Positions 1-8,587 are shown, counted from the stretch's first letter. The stretch: 64,000 nt of DNA from Mesorhizobium shangrilense (GCF_040537815.1 NZ_JBEWSZ010000005.1:1-64000), one strand, 5' to 3'. The notes: generated by a model not told the origin, from the letters alone. A program made the numbers and translations.

Positions 1-35
1 GGCTGTAACCTCAGGTGGTACGGGCGACTTCGCCA

Positions 36-69
36 AGCCAAGGTCCGGGCGGCCGCCCGGACCTTGGCT
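36..69. repeat. 34-bp perfect palindrome, GC-rich
   Basis: Seen directly: the two 17-nt halves are exact reverse complements with no unpaired centre, reading AGCCAAGGTCCGGGCGG on the left half. It sits beyond the terminator of rpoH at the window edge, so the gene it belongs to may lie outside the window. There is no T-run on either side, so it is not an obvious intrinsic terminator. It could be a cruciform-forming repeat or part of a terminator for a gene to the left. Confidence 0.6.
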
Positions 70-213
70 CAATCGCTTCAATCCCACGAAATCTCTCTCG
101 TGTAGATACAAGGTGGCTCGGCGTAGCCGAGACGGAGAGGGGGAACACCATATGCGATTGCCCTGCGTTTTTGGCGGGGGCGAGAAAACGCCAATCGCGA
201 AGGCCGAACTCAC

Positions 214-245
214 AAAAAAAGCGGCGCCAGTTTCCTGACGCCGCT
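214..245 (-). terminator. Rho-independent terminator of rpoH
   Basis: On the minus strand an 11-bp stem (220-230 pairing with 235-245, one G-U pair) closes a 4-nt loop and is followed by seven T residues (214-220 on this strand). It lies 23 nt past the rpoH stop codon and in the right orientation. Confidence 0.85.
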
Positions 246-267
246 GTTGTATTTCGTTGCCGTCGCT

Positions 268-1179
268 TTACGCCGCCGGCTGTGCCTCGATGGTCCGCAG
301 TGCCTGCATCTGGCGCTTGGCGGCGGCCTTGACCGCGTCCTGCACCTTCTCGAAGGCGCGCACCTCGATCTGGCGCACGCGCTCGCGGCTGATGTCGAAC
401 TCCGCCGACAGTTCTTCCAGCGTCAGCGGCTCCTCGGCGAGGCGACGTGCCTCGAAGATGCGCCGCTCGCGATCGTTGAGCACCGCAAGGGCGCCCGACA
501 GCATGCCGCGCCGGTTTTCCAGCTCGTCCTGCTCGATCAGCATGTCTTCCTGGCTTTCGTGGTCATCGACCAGCCAGTCCTGCCATTCGCCGGATTCGCC
601 TTCGCTTGCCCGGATCGGGGCGTTGAGCGAGGCGTCGCCGGACAGGCGACGGTTCATCGACACGACTTCCGCTTCCGACACGTTGAGGCGGGTGGCGATC
701 TCGGTGATCTGATCGGGCTTGAGGTCGCCGTCGTCCAGCGCCTGGATCTTGCCCTTCACCTTGCGCAGGTTGAAGAACAGGCGCTTCTGGTTGGCGGTCG
801 TGCCCATCTTGACCAGGCTCCACGAGCGCAGGATGTACTCCTGGATCGAGGCCTTGATCCACCACATGGCATAGGTCGCGAGGCGGAAGCCACGCTCGGG
901 TTCGAATTTCTTGACGGCCTGCATCAGGCCGACATTGCCTTCCGAAATCACTTCGCCGATCGGCAGGCCGTAGCCGCGATAGCCCATGGCGATCTTGGCG
1001 ACGAGCCGAAGGTGGCTGGTGACTAGCTTGTGCGCGGCGGAGGTGTCTTCATGCTCGGCATAACGCTTGGCGAGCATGTACTCTTCCTGCGGCTGAAGCA
1101 TCGGAAAGCGGCGGATTTCTTCCAGGTAGCGGCTGAGGCCGCCTTCGCCGGAAACGATACTGGGTAGTGACTGGGCCAT
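268..1179 (-). CDS. rpoH: RNA polymerase heat-shock sigma factor RpoH (sigma-32)
   Basis: The 303-residue protein is a normal-length sigma-32. It directs RNA polymerase to heat-shock promoters (chaperones, proteases). Visible landmarks are region 2 (SEGNVGLMQAVKKFEPERGF, then ATYAMWWIKASIQEYIL), the RpoH-box-like QKRLFFNLRKVKGK that separates RpoH from other group members, and a C-terminal region 4 helix-turn-helix ending DISRERVRQIEVRAFEKV. The start is preceded by a purine-rich AGAGAGGGGG. It follows rluD on the same strand across an AT-richer 190-nt gap that should hold its promoter. Rhizobiales often carry two rpoH paralogues; which one this is cannot be told here. Confidence 0.96.
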   Translation of the reverse strand: MAQSLPSIVSGEGGLSRYLEEIRRFPMLQPQEEYMLAKRYAEHEDTSAAHKLVTSHLRLVAKIAMGYRGYGLPIGEVISEGNVGLMQAVKKFEPERGFRLATYAMWWIKASIQEYILRSWSLVKMGTTANQKRLFFNLRKVKGKIQALDDGDLKPDQITEIATRLNVSEAEVVSMNRRLSGDASLNAPIRASEGESGEWQDWLVDDHESQEDMLIEQDELENRRGMLSGALAVLNDRERRIFEARRLAEEPLTLEELSAEFDISRERVRQIEVRAFEKVQDAVKAAAKRQMQALRTIEAQPAA

Positions 1180-1368
1180 GATAGCGCCCCCTCTCTATTG
1201 GAGTGATGCCCCCGAAACGCGGCGGGCATGTGACGCGAGCACCAGAAGGCTCGCCCGCGACAACCGATTTATACAGGAACAAAACCAGAAAATACAGGCA
1301 TTTGTTCAACACGAAACAGTGTGTCACGCTGAAGTGAACAATGCCAGTCAGGTTTTTTGATGGCAGGT

Positions 1369-2409
1369 TCAGAGCTTGCGAAAGCCAACCACGAGTGCCT
1401 CCATGTCCCTCGGTATAGGTGCCTCGAACCTCATCGTGAGATGGGTAGCGGGATGGCGAAATGCAAGGAGGCGGGCATGCAAAGCTTGCCGCGGGAATGC
1501 CTTGACCTCGCTTTTCAGCGGTTCGGGCAGCCGGTTGACCTTGGTGCGGAAGGCCTGGCCATAATCGGGATCGCCAACGACGGGATGGCCGATATGGGCC
1601 ATGTGAACGCGGATCTGGTGGGTGCGTCCAGTCTCTAGCCGGCATTCGACGAGGCTTGCCGTGGCGAATTCCTGCTGTTTCTCGCCAAAGCGCTCCACCA
1701 CGGTAAAATGGGTAATGGCGTGGCGGGCGTCGTCGCGGCCTTCCGGCACCACGGCGCGGCGCACGCGGTCGGCGGCGCGGCCTAGCGGCGCGTCCACCGT
1801 TCCCGTCGGCCTCTGCGGTATGCCCCAGACCAGCGCCAGATAGGCGCGCTCGAGATCGCCGGTCCGGCCATGATCGGCGAAGGCTTCGGACAGCGCCTTG
1901 TGGGCGCGATCGGTCTTGGCCACGACCATGACGCCGCTGGTCTCCTTGTCGAGGCGGTGGACGATGCCTGGCCGCCGCACGCCGCCGATGCCTGAAAGGC
2001 TGTCGCCGCAGTGATGGATCAGCGCGTTGACCAGCGTTCCCGTCCAGTTGCCGGCGCCTGGATGCACGACAAGCCCGGCCGGCTTGTTGATGACGATCAA
2101 CTCGTCGTCTTCGTAGAGCACATCGAGGGTGATGTCCTCGCCCTGCGGTTCGGCCGGTTCCGGCTCCGGCATGGCGACCGACACGCTCTCGCCGGCGATC
2201 ATCTTGCGCTTGGTTTCGTCGACAGGCTTGCCGTCGACCCTGACCGCGCCTTGCTTGATCAGCATCTGCACCCGGCTGCGCGACATGTCCGGGCCAAGCT
2301 TGGCGGCCAGCCATTGGTCGAGGCGCTGTCCCGCGGCATCGGCGCCCGCTTCCAGCACGGTCGGCGCGGCCTCTATGAATTTCTGGGTCTCTTCGTTATG
2401 AGCGCTCAT
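1369..2409 (-). CDS. rluD: RluA/RluD-family 23S rRNA pseudouridine synthase
   Basis: The protein converts uridines to pseudouridine in large-subunit rRNA. An N-terminal S4 RNA-binding domain (GQRLDQWLAAKLGPDMSRSR onward) precedes the catalytic domain, which carries the family motif HRLDKETSG with catalytic Asp at about residue 144, and the later RTHQIRVHMAHIGHPVVGD block. Upstream ATGs at 2418 and 2445 are in frame, but the one at 2445 would overlap the divergent gene starting at 2433, so 2409 or 2418 is preferred. About 346 aa, normal for the family. It precedes rpoH on the same strand. RluD versus another RluA-type specificity is inferred from overall form only. Confidence 0.9.
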   Translation of the reverse strand: MSAHNEETQKFIEAAPTVLEAGADAAGQRLDQWLAAKLGPDMSRSRVQMLIKQGAVRVDGKPVDETKRKMIAGESVSVAMPEPEPAEPQGEDITLDVLYEDDELIVINKPAGLVVHPGAGNWTGTLVNALIHHCGDSLSGIGGVRRPGIVHRLDKETSGVMVVAKTDRAHKALSEAFADHGRTGDLERAYLALVWGIPQRPTGTVDAPLGRAADRVRRAVVPEGRDDARHAITHFTVVERFGEKQQEFATASLVECRLETGRTHQIRVHMAHIGHPVVGDPDYGQAFRTKVNRLPEPLKSEVKAFPRQALHARLLAFRHPATHLTMRFEAPIPRDMEALVVGFRKL

Positions 2410-2432
2410 CGATAACATTCCGGAATTCTGCC

Positions 2433-2813
2433 ATGGCCAGGCCACTTGTCGAGGAAGACGAAGAGAAGCCCCTCGACCCCGAGGTCGAAAAGGTGCGGAA
2501 GAAACTCGTCCGCTTCATCGTCATCAATCTCGGCATTCTGTTCCTCGCCCTTATGGTGGTGATCGGGGCCCTTGTCTACAAAGCGCGCAACGCACCACCC
2601 GCCGTGCAGCCGGCCGGCGATTTCCAGGCGCCCGCAGGTGAGCCGGTCAGCGGCGATATCGTACTGCCCGTCGGCGCCAAGGTGATCAGCCAGTCGCTCT
2701 CAGGCAACCGCCTGTCCATAGATGCCGAACTTGCCGACGGCAGCCGCGTGATCTTCGTCTATGACGTCGCCGAGCGCCGCATCGTCGGCCGATTTGCAAT
2801 CCGCAACAAATAA
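2433..2813 (+). CDS. Single-pass membrane protein, DUF6476-like
   Basis: 126 residues with an acidic/basic N-terminus, one hydrophobic helix at about residues 28-50 (FIVINLGILFLALMVVIGAL), and a periplasmic-side tail containing SLSGNRLSIDAELADGSRVIFVYD. I recognise the layout from a conserved alphaproteobacterial family of unknown function found next to rluD/rpoH. The family name is from memory and the function is not known. It is divergent from rluD and starts 23 nt from it. Confidence 0.75.
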   Translation: MARPLVEEDEEKPLDPEVEKVRKKLVRFIVINLGILFLALMVVIGALVYKARNAPPAVQPAGDFQAPAGEPVSGDIVLPVGAKVISQSLSGNRLSIDAELADGSRVIFVYDVAERRIVGRFAIRNK

Positions 2814-2843
2814 TGGGTCGCAACAAATGATGGGCAACAACGG

Positions 2844-3251
2844 ATGACCGGGTTCGCGGGCAATCGCCGTGTCGCCACCGTCGCCGTTGTCGTCGCGGAT
2901 TATGACGAGGCGATCGCCTGGTATGTCGACAGGCTGGGGTTCGTGCTCGCCGAGGACGTGGACCTTGGTGACGGCAAACGCTGGGTGACGATCGCGCCGG
3001 CAGGCGGGCACGGCGCAAGGCTGTTGCTGGCCGAGGCTTCCGATGACGCCCAGAGGAAAAGCATCGGCAATCAGACCGGCGGTCGCGTGTTCCTGTTCCT
3101 CGAAACCGACGATTTTGCCCGCGACCATGCGACGATGCTCGAAAAGGGCGTCGAGTTCCGTGAAGCACCACGTCATGAAGTCTATGGCACGGTGGCGGTT
3201 TTCGCCGATCTCCATGGAAATCTCTGGGACCTGATCGAGCCGAAACGATAG
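2844..3251 (+). CDS. VOC-superfamily (glyoxalase/bleomycin-resistance fold) protein
   Basis: 135 residues forming one VOC unit: the opening VATVAVVVADYDEAIAWYVDRLGF, a central GARLLLAEASD strand and the closing GTVAVFADLHGNLWDLIEP, where the final Glu is a usual metal ligand. Such proteins bind or transform small molecules using a metal site formed by paired beta-alpha-beta-beta-beta modules; a single module implies a dimer. No substrate can be assigned. It follows the preceding gene by 30 nt, so the two may be co-transcribed. Confidence 0.85.
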   Translation: MTGFAGNRRVATVAVVVADYDEAIAWYVDRLGFVLAEDVDLGDGKRWVTIAPAGGHGARLLLAEASDDAQRKSIGNQTGGRVFLFLETDDFARDHATMLEKGVEFREAPRHEVYGTVAVFADLHGNLWDLIEPKR

Positions 3252-3342
3252 ACTTTCCATCGGTCCGGCGCCGATGTGATAAAGCTGTCGGAAGCCCAGT
3301 TGCTTTTTCCAATCCGTCAGCCTATATCGCCGGTTCTTGAAC

Positions 3343-3417
3343 GCGCCCATCGTCTAGCGGTCAGGACACCGCCCTCTCACGGCGGGAACAGGGGTTCGAT
3401 TCCCCTTGGGCGTACCA
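3343..3417 (+). tRNA. tRNA-Glu, anticodon CTC
   Basis: A full cloverleaf can be folded: acceptor GCGCCCA with TGGGCGT (G1-U72 wobble), an anticodon stem CCGCC/GGCGG with loop CTCTCAC and anticodon CTC at 3376-3378, and a T-arm AGGGG-TTCGATT-CCCCT. The CCA end is encoded. A lower-GC accessory patch begins directly after it, as is common at tRNA integration sites, although no integrase is visible. Confidence 0.96.
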
Positions 3418-3568
3418 AGAAAATCTAAGTTAGGCTGCATTTCCCCGGCGCTATCGAATATCAGTCAAATAAACGGCTACGTACAGTGCCGAACGGACGG
3501 GCCGCTACAGCCAATTGACCGTCGTACGACCGCCTCCTATCGGTTTCTCAGCCTGGGAGGCATGCTCA

Positions 3569-4319
3569 ATGACGGAAGCCGAAAAGACCGATCGCGCTAA
3601 GCAGTTGGCCAGTATCCACGAGCCGGTCTACAGCGTAGCCATGATGCTGTTGAATTGCATCCCTACGTTGGGGCCGGCGATTGCGTGGTTTGCAGGTGGC
3701 GTATTCCCCGATCCGGGATCGCTTTGTGGTCGAGTTGGCAAAAAAAGTGGACGCGCTTTTTGAGCGTCAGGATATTGAGATTGCTTTGCAGCGGGAACCC
3801 GCGCCGGCCCTTTTGTCCCATGCTATGAACATCGCCTCTCGCTCGTTTGGACAAGAGAAACTTGAGGCCTTACGGAACGCAACCGTGAGTGGAATTTTCT
3901 ATTCGCCCCAGAATGTGAATCTCACAGCTTTGGTATTCTCGATGTTGGACCGGCTGACGGATGGCCACATCTCAATGTTGAAGGAAATAGCCAATCTAGA
4001 AAATGCGACAGACCATCATGTTCCGTGGGAACGTGTAAAAATGATTGGCGTCCATTTCATGCCGTCGCCAGATGGAATGAAGTCACCGACGCGTACACTC
4101 CCCATCAACGGCGAAGACAGATTCATAGATGGGCTCGACATTCAGACAAATGAAATATTGTTGGCCGACATGGTTAGCCTAGGACTTGTTGAACAGCGAT
4201 CGGAATCAATGACGGCCATTCACGAATGGTCGACGGGCCCCTCTCAGAACCTTTTCGGATACGCACTAGTGACCCACAAGGGTCGGTTGGTCCTCGAATA
4301 CATTTCAGAGGCGAAATGA
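3569..4319 (+). pseudogene. Frameshifted hypothetical gene (accessory region)
   Basis: Two consecutive frames make one plausible protein. The first begins at ATG 3569 after GGGAGG and reads MTEAEKTDRAKQLASIHEPV, then a hydrophobic NCIPTLGPAIAWFAGG. The second, one base out of phase, continues SPIRDRFVVELAKKVDALFE to the stop at 4317-4319. The join lies near 3690-3705 and corresponds to one extra base. Alone the first frame would stop at 3763, and the second has only a TTG start without a ribosome site. The hydrophobic patch followed by a DR-x-VEL-x-K-x-DAL helix resembles small bacterial hypothetical proteins of accessory loci (inference). It overlaps the next gene by ATGA. It may be a true pseudogene, a sequencing error or programmed frameshifting. 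Confidence 0.6.
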
Positions 4320-5227
4320 ATTTGCTCAGGCATTTTGCATCTTTAGGTGTCGCTTTAACGGTAGCTTACCTCATTATTTCTGGCGGTCTTGGCGTATGGC
4401 AGCAATATAATTTGGGCGGTAAGGCCTATATCGAATATCAACAACAAGCAGAACAGCACGAACGTGAGGCTGCCAACGAAATAATGCAGAAATGCCAAAC
4501 GGTAGCCCCGGTCAATCCAGCTTTCTCCGACTGCCTTTTCGAAGCTATTAAATCCTATCAATTGCAAGATCGTGCCAGGCAGGACTTGAAGGCCCAACAA
4601 GACATGGCCTACTGGTCGATGCTGACGGTCATACTTTCCGCCGTAGGCTTGGGCGTCAGCATTTTGGGCCTTTATGCCCTCTACCGCTCCCTCGTTCACA
4701 CCCGAACAGCTATAAAGGATACGCGAGAGATCGGGGAGGCCGAAGTTCGGGCATACATTGGCGTGGATATCTCCAGCCCGACAAACCTCATAATTAGGGA
4801 AATCACAGCGGGGAAGCCTATCGAGGTGGAATTTGGCTATAAAAACAACGGGGCGTCTCCGGCGAATAGAGTGGCCTACGTTGCGATCTGCGAGATACGG
4901 GAACACCCCATCAAATTCAGCGGCCCAGCGATAATAGTCCCCGCAGTCGGACAGCTAATCGCGCCTAACACCATGCAGAGTGGAGTAACAGCCTTTGGGA
5001 AAGCAGGTACGGCCGAGGCAGTTACGCCTGAATTGCTGAAAGAGGTGATGGAAGGAGAAAAGAGAATATATCTGATATTTAGAGCTGAATATGATGACGT
5101 TTTCGGCAGGAGACATTTTTCGAATGGATGTTTTTATTTGAAGTTCCTTAGTAAGGTTAAAGCGGGTGGCCAGTCCGAGCTTGTGGGTAAGTGGCATCTG
5201 GCGCAAACTCACAACAATGCAGATTGA
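4316..5227 (+). CDS. Two-helix membrane protein of unknown function
   Basis: The start at 4316 overlaps the stop of the preceding frame (ATGA), implying translational coupling. The 303-residue product has a membrane helix at about 9-28, a polar Gln/Glu-rich stretch (YQQQAEQHEREAANEIMQKC), a second helix at about 98-120 (SMLTVILSAVGLGVSILGLY), and a cytosolic domain with VRAYIGVD and GYKNNGASPAN. Similar double-helix proteins with a RAY-I/V motif are frequent in mobile or accessory regions of proteobacteria and have no assigned function. Base composition is clearly lower in GC than the housekeeping genes nearby. Confidence 0.7.
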   Translation: MNLLRHFASLGVALTVAYLIISGGLGVWQQYNLGGKAYIEYQQQAEQHEREAANEIMQKCQTVAPVNPAFSDCLFEAIKSYQLQDRARQDLKAQQDMAYWSMLTVILSAVGLGVSILGLYALYRSLVHTRTAIKDTREIGEAEVRAYIGVDISSPTNLIIREITAGKPIEVEFGYKNNGASPANRVAYVAICEIREHPIKFSGPAIIVPAVGQLIAPNTMQSGVTAFGKAGTAEAVTPELLKEVMEGEKRIYLIFRAEYDDVFGRRHFSNGCFYLKFLSKVKAGGQSELVGKWHLAQTHNNAD

Positions 5228-5284
5228 CGCGACGAGTGTCGAGATCTTCACGAACCATCGAACTCAGTTCCGGTTCGGTCAACG

Positions 5285-5446
5285 ATGACGGCAACCGGTC
5301 AAACTCCTCGCATTGATGGTCGTCTTCGTGATGATATTCGGCTCGCCATCGAAACCTTCATCGCTGATAAGCCGAAGCCGCCATCCGACGCCATCCGCCA
5401 AATTCTGACGGAATATCTTCGCACCAATGGCTATCTGCCAGTCTGA
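5285..5446 (+). CDS. Small ribbon-helix-helix-like protein (53 aa)
   Basis: A 53-residue frame reads PRIDGRLRDDIRLAIETFIA, then PPSDAIRQILTEYLRTNGYL and a TGA at 5444. The pattern of a short beta strand with Arg residues followed by two helices fits ribbon-helix-helix DNA-binding proteins common in Rhizobiales. That is inference from pattern; no partner toxin is visible. The start codon ATG lies at 5285, without a strong ribosome site. Confidence 0.5.
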   Translation: MTATGQTPRIDGRLRDDIRLAIETFIADKPKPPSDAIRQILTEYLRTNGYLPV

Positions 5447-5489
5447 AGCCTAAAGCGGTCGCGTTGGATCGATGGCCGTGTTGGTTTCG

Positions 5490-6035
5490 CTATCGACCGG
5501 TCGTTTTCGGAGGTGGCTCTAGAGGTTTGTCGTGCCATGGAAAATGCGCGTCGTCGGACCACCTTGGATTTTTGACGCGGTACTGTTGCATTCTGGCTTG
5601 GACCTCCCACGAAAGCGCTGAATAGTAAGCGAGTGCTTTTTGTGAGACCTCTGTGTTTTTTTTGGGCGTCAGCCAAGTTTCCGCCCGCCAGACGCCTACA
5701 GCTTCTGTGGAGGGGCTATACCAGCCAACTTCATCGTGAACGACTCGATGCCGGTAGTCAGCGACCCTCATAAACTCATGAGCAAGCGTCTTGATCTTTG
5801 CGCGATCTATCTCCGCTACCCGAGGTGACAGCCATTCTAGAAGTGTAGCGCGGGGGCGATAGTTCAAAATGCTAGCTGTAAAAGCTCGTCCGGTTGTCTC
5901 GTCCAATCCCGCCACGTGCCAAATAAGTTGGTTCATTTCCCCTTCCATCGCGCTGAAGCGAACCACGAAGAGGCCGATCAGCGGCACAAGGTCAGTCGGG
6001 ACTAGTGTTCCGGGAACGTATTCAACATTCGCCAT
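5490..6035 (-). CDS. Hypothetical protein, possibly HEPN-like
   Basis: About 181 residues from the ATG at 6035 (MANVEYVPGTLVPTDLVPLI). Mostly helical. It contains FMRVADYRHRVVHDEVGWY, where an Arg followed by HRVVHDE resembles the R-x4-H type motif seen in many HEPN-fold proteins. That assignment is speculative. The upstream in-frame start at 6116 lacks support. It lies in the lower-GC patch after tRNA-Glu, convergent with the small gene ending at 5446, and no obvious partner gene (for example a nucleotidyltransferase) is adjacent. Confidence 0.55.
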   Translation of the reverse strand: MANVEYVPGTLVPTDLVPLIGLFVVRFSAMEGEMNQLIWHVAGLDETTGRAFTASILNYRPRATLLEWLSPRVAEIDRAKIKTLAHEFMRVADYRHRVVHDEVGWYSPSTEAVGVWRAETWLTPKKNTEVSQKALAYYSALSWEVQARMQQYRVKNPRWSDDAHFPWHDKPLEPPPKTTGR

Positions 6036-6549
6036 GAGGCACCCAATTATGATTGAGGATATATTAATAAGAAGCGGTGGGTTTCTTGCCGCGCTTCTGT
6101 TGCGTTGACACTCCATTTGGAGTCATTCTCTTCAACGGAGCAGGGCGTATTGATGGCATATTTTAGCGGTCTTCGGAAGCGATCCTCAGCTTCATTGTCG
6201 CTATGTTTCGACAACCGCGCTGCGATACTTGAACACTACGCCTGATAAGCACGGTCTCGGCCTCGATCGTCATTACGATGGCGGCGTTCCCGAGTGGTTT
6301 ATCCACAGCTTCGCCGCGATCGGTAAAATTGTCCGGACCCGGTTAAGGTCTCAATCACACGCCCTGACCATGATCACCCGTGCGAGTGTGTTGCGTATTT
6401 CCTCGCCGCCCAAAAAGAGCCCGTTGCCGACCCCAAGCCCCCCCGCTGGCAGCGGGCTCTATTGGACCGCCGCCCGCTTGCGCCATTTCCAAGGCCTGTC
6501 GAACGATCCCGCCCACACACCGTCGGGCTTGCCGCCGAAATCGGTATAT
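6036..6549. other. Intergenic stretch, no supported gene
   Basis: Some 500 nt with short open frames on both strands but no good start site or recognisable product. The translated fragments are Pro/Arg-rich, as expected from random high-GC DNA. It may contain decayed coding sequence of the accessory region. No repeat or tRNA fragment was recognised. Confidence 0.5.
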
Positions 6550-7488
6550 CTATCGTTGCGCCTTGCGGCCTAGAAGCCTGTCGGCCCACCCGAACGACCA
6601 TATATGCCGCTGATCCCACACATCGATTGGCGTCCGCCAAACGCGGTATTTCGAGGCATTGTCGATCTGCTGGCTAACAGTCAGGTGGCTATTGGCATCG
6701 AAAAACGATTTGATCCGCTGACGTGCGAACAGCTTCTTGCCCTTGGTGCTGTAGTTGTGCAGCGGGAGCCGGTGACGGATAATCTTGCGGCCGTCGCTCG
6801 ACAACGCAATCCCCACGCAGAATTGTTCGGAAGTATGCGCCCGCACAATGCCGATCATCTGCTCAACAGTGGCGTATGCGTGGACCAGTCTCGAGACATT
6901 GTCACGATGGATCCCGAGCACCGCACTGGCCCACATTGTCTCGTTTCCGGTCAGGATGTGGCCGTCGAGTGCGATGCCTTGTCCGTTGAGTGCCTGGAAC
7001 GACTTCTTGGGGCGCCCTTCACGACGCCACATTATCGATCGCGATGCGGAAATCTGGTCGAAGCATTTCGAGATGTCGCCTACCGGGTAGACGTCGGTGT
7101 CCATGAAAAACAATCGGTCCGACCGGTTCAGCAGTTCAATGATGCCAGCGGCTTTTATCCCGAATTTGTACCTGCCGCCAAAGGACATCTCGGCCATCCG
7201 CTCTGGGGTCAGGCTAACGGTATCGATTGGATAGCCATCAAAAATATGAGGCCTGTCAGTGAGGACTTTGATATTGGCGCCCGGACAGTAATGCAAAAGC
7301 CGCAATGCGCTGAAAAGCGCCCCAACGGCAAAGATCTCGTCTTGCCCGAACGCGACGTAGCCGAAATGATCGGCGCCCATTGGTCCGTCAACCATCAGGG
7401 CCGGAATATCAGGGCGTTTTCTTCGGCTGTCGATCCGATCGACGCGGCCAGTTTCCCGCTCTCGTTGTGCATTCGCGTTCCCCTTCAC
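6550..7488 (-). CDS. Nucleotide-sugar glycosyltransferase-like protein
   Basis: 312 residues. The fold cues are an N-terminal strand-helix block (HFGYVAFGQDEIFAVGALFS, LLHYCPGANIKVLTD), then LNRSDRLFFMDTDVYPVGD, whose DTD is the DxD metal/nucleotide-sugar site of GT-A enzymes (GT8-like), and a later GQGIALDGHILTGNETMW. It probably transfers a sugar to a surface polysaccharide, which is inference. The first codon is GTG at 7488; an ATG at 7395 just before the conserved domain is an alternative start. It is isolated, without other polysaccharide genes, at the edge of the accessory patch. Confidence 0.7.
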   Translation of the reverse strand: MKGNANAQRERETGRVDRIDSRRKRPDIPALMVDGPMGADHFGYVAFGQDEIFAVGALFSALRLLHYCPGANIKVLTDRPHIFDGYPIDTVSLTPERMAEMSFGGRYKFGIKAAGIIELLNRSDRLFFMDTDVYPVGDISKCFDQISASRSIMWRREGRPKKSFQALNGQGIALDGHILTGNETMWASAVLGIHRDNVSRLVHAYATVEQMIGIVRAHTSEQFCVGIALSSDGRKIIRHRLPLHNYSTKGKKLFARQRIKSFFDANSHLTVSQQIDNASKYRVWRTPIDVWDQRHIWSFGWADRLLGRKAQR

Positions 7489-7846
7489 CCCAGTCGAACA
7501 TTAAGCGGAGACGACGAACCGGCACAATGGCTGAACCGCACCCGTCACGGCAGTGGGCGACATGCATTTGAAGAAGCTCTCCCCAGGCTCCTCAAGCGCC
7601 GACGGCGCTCCGCAGGCCGCCATGGTCCGGATACCTTACGAATCCGTAAGTCGCTGCCCCCAAGCCCGGCGGCTATAACGACGGCGAGCGGCTGATCGTC
7701 CGAGCTTTGGCACGGTTTGATCGGGCTCCGAACCCGGCGCCTGCTGCCATGGTGTTGCCTGGCAGCAAGCGCCACGGTCTTGGTCAGCAATGTCGTGGAG
7801 CGGTATCCCCAGGGTGACCCTTCACAAGAGGAAGGAAGAGTTTGCG
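7489..7846. other. Intergenic stretch, no supported gene
   Basis: About 360 nt between the glycosyltransferase start and the secreted protein gene. It should hold two divergent promoters, but I could not pick convincing -35/-10 pairs. The only clear element is the ribosome site GAGGAAGGAAG just before 7847. Confidence 0.5.
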
Positions 7847-8587
7847 ATGCGAGTGCAGTTTGCCCCCATGCTTTCGATCGCTGCTGTTGCGGTCATGATG
7901 GCGTTCGCGCCGAGTGCCGTAATGGCTGCCACCAAGACCGCCAAGGAATGCAATGCCGAGTACGCCGCCAACAAACCGGCCATTCAGGCCTCCGGCCAGA
8001 AGAAGGCGGATTTCATCGCTGCGTGCCGCGCCGGTACCGATACGACGTCTGGCGCCGCCGCGCCGGCCACCACGACCGCTCCTGCCAAGAATACCGCGCC
8101 AGCATCTACCAACAGCGCTGCGACCGGGAACGTGAAGACGGCAAAGGCTTGCGACGCGGAGTATGCGGCCAACAAGGACGCTATCAAGAAATCCGGCGAG
8201 ACCAAGAAGGATTTCGTCGCCGCCTGCCGCGCCGGAACCGAAGTGATCCCCGGGGACAAGAGCACAACCGCAGCCCCGATGCCCGCGCCGGCCACCACGA
8301 CGGCACCGGCCACCACGACGACCAAGCCTTCCTCGGCGCGGACCAAGACCGTGCCGGCACCATCAGTGGCCGGTACGCCGACCGGCGCCAACCAGTTCGC
8401 GACGGAAGCCCAGGCGAAGGCCCGTTGTCCGGCCGGGACGGTGGTGTGGGTGAACCTGAAGTCGAAGATTTTCCACTTCGCGGGCAGCAGGAATTACGGG
8501 AATACGAAACAAGGCGCCTATATCTGCGAGTCTGACGCAACCGCCTCCGGTTTCCGCGCCGCTGAAAACGAAAAGCAGCCGCAGTAG
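7847..8587 (+). CDS. Secreted protein with two PsiF-like Cys repeats
   Basis: 246 residues starting at ATG 7847 after GAGGAAGGAAG. A signal peptide (MLSIAAVAVMMAFAPSAVMA, cleavage near AMA) is followed by two near-copies of the unit CxAEYAANKxAIxxSGxxKxDFxAACRAGT, joined by Ala/Thr/Pro-rich linkers. A C-terminal domain follows (ARCPAGTVVWVNLKSKIFHF, then GNTKQGAYICESDA). The repeat resembles PsiF repeats; the end domain is a familiar Rhizobiales exported module with two conserved Cys. The protein is probably periplasmic. The function is unknown. Confidence 0.75.
   Translation: MRVQFAPMLSIAAVAVMMAFAPSAVMAATKTAKECNAEYAANKPAIQASGQKKADFIAACRAGTDTTSGAAAPATTTAPAKNTAPASTNSAATGNVKTAKACDAEYAANKDAIKKSGETKKDFVAACRAGTEVIPGDKSTTAAPMPAPATTTAPATTTTKPSSARTKTVPAPSVAGTPTGANQFATEAQAKARCPAGTVVWVNLKSKIFHFAGSRNYGNTKQGAYICESDATASGFRAAENEKQPQ

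Noticed and set aside
247..1026. Long open frame on the plus strand opposite rpoH
   Set aside because: Antisense to a clear rpoH; open because of high third-position GC. No recognisable product.
6604..7695. 363-codon open frame opposite the glycosyltransferase
   Set aside because: The minus-strand frame has a coherent GT-A pattern with DxD; the plus frame has none.
3343..7850. Integrative element with att repeats at tRNA-Glu
   Set aside because: No integrase and no second copy of the tRNA 3' end noticed; kept only as a low-confidence accessory patch.
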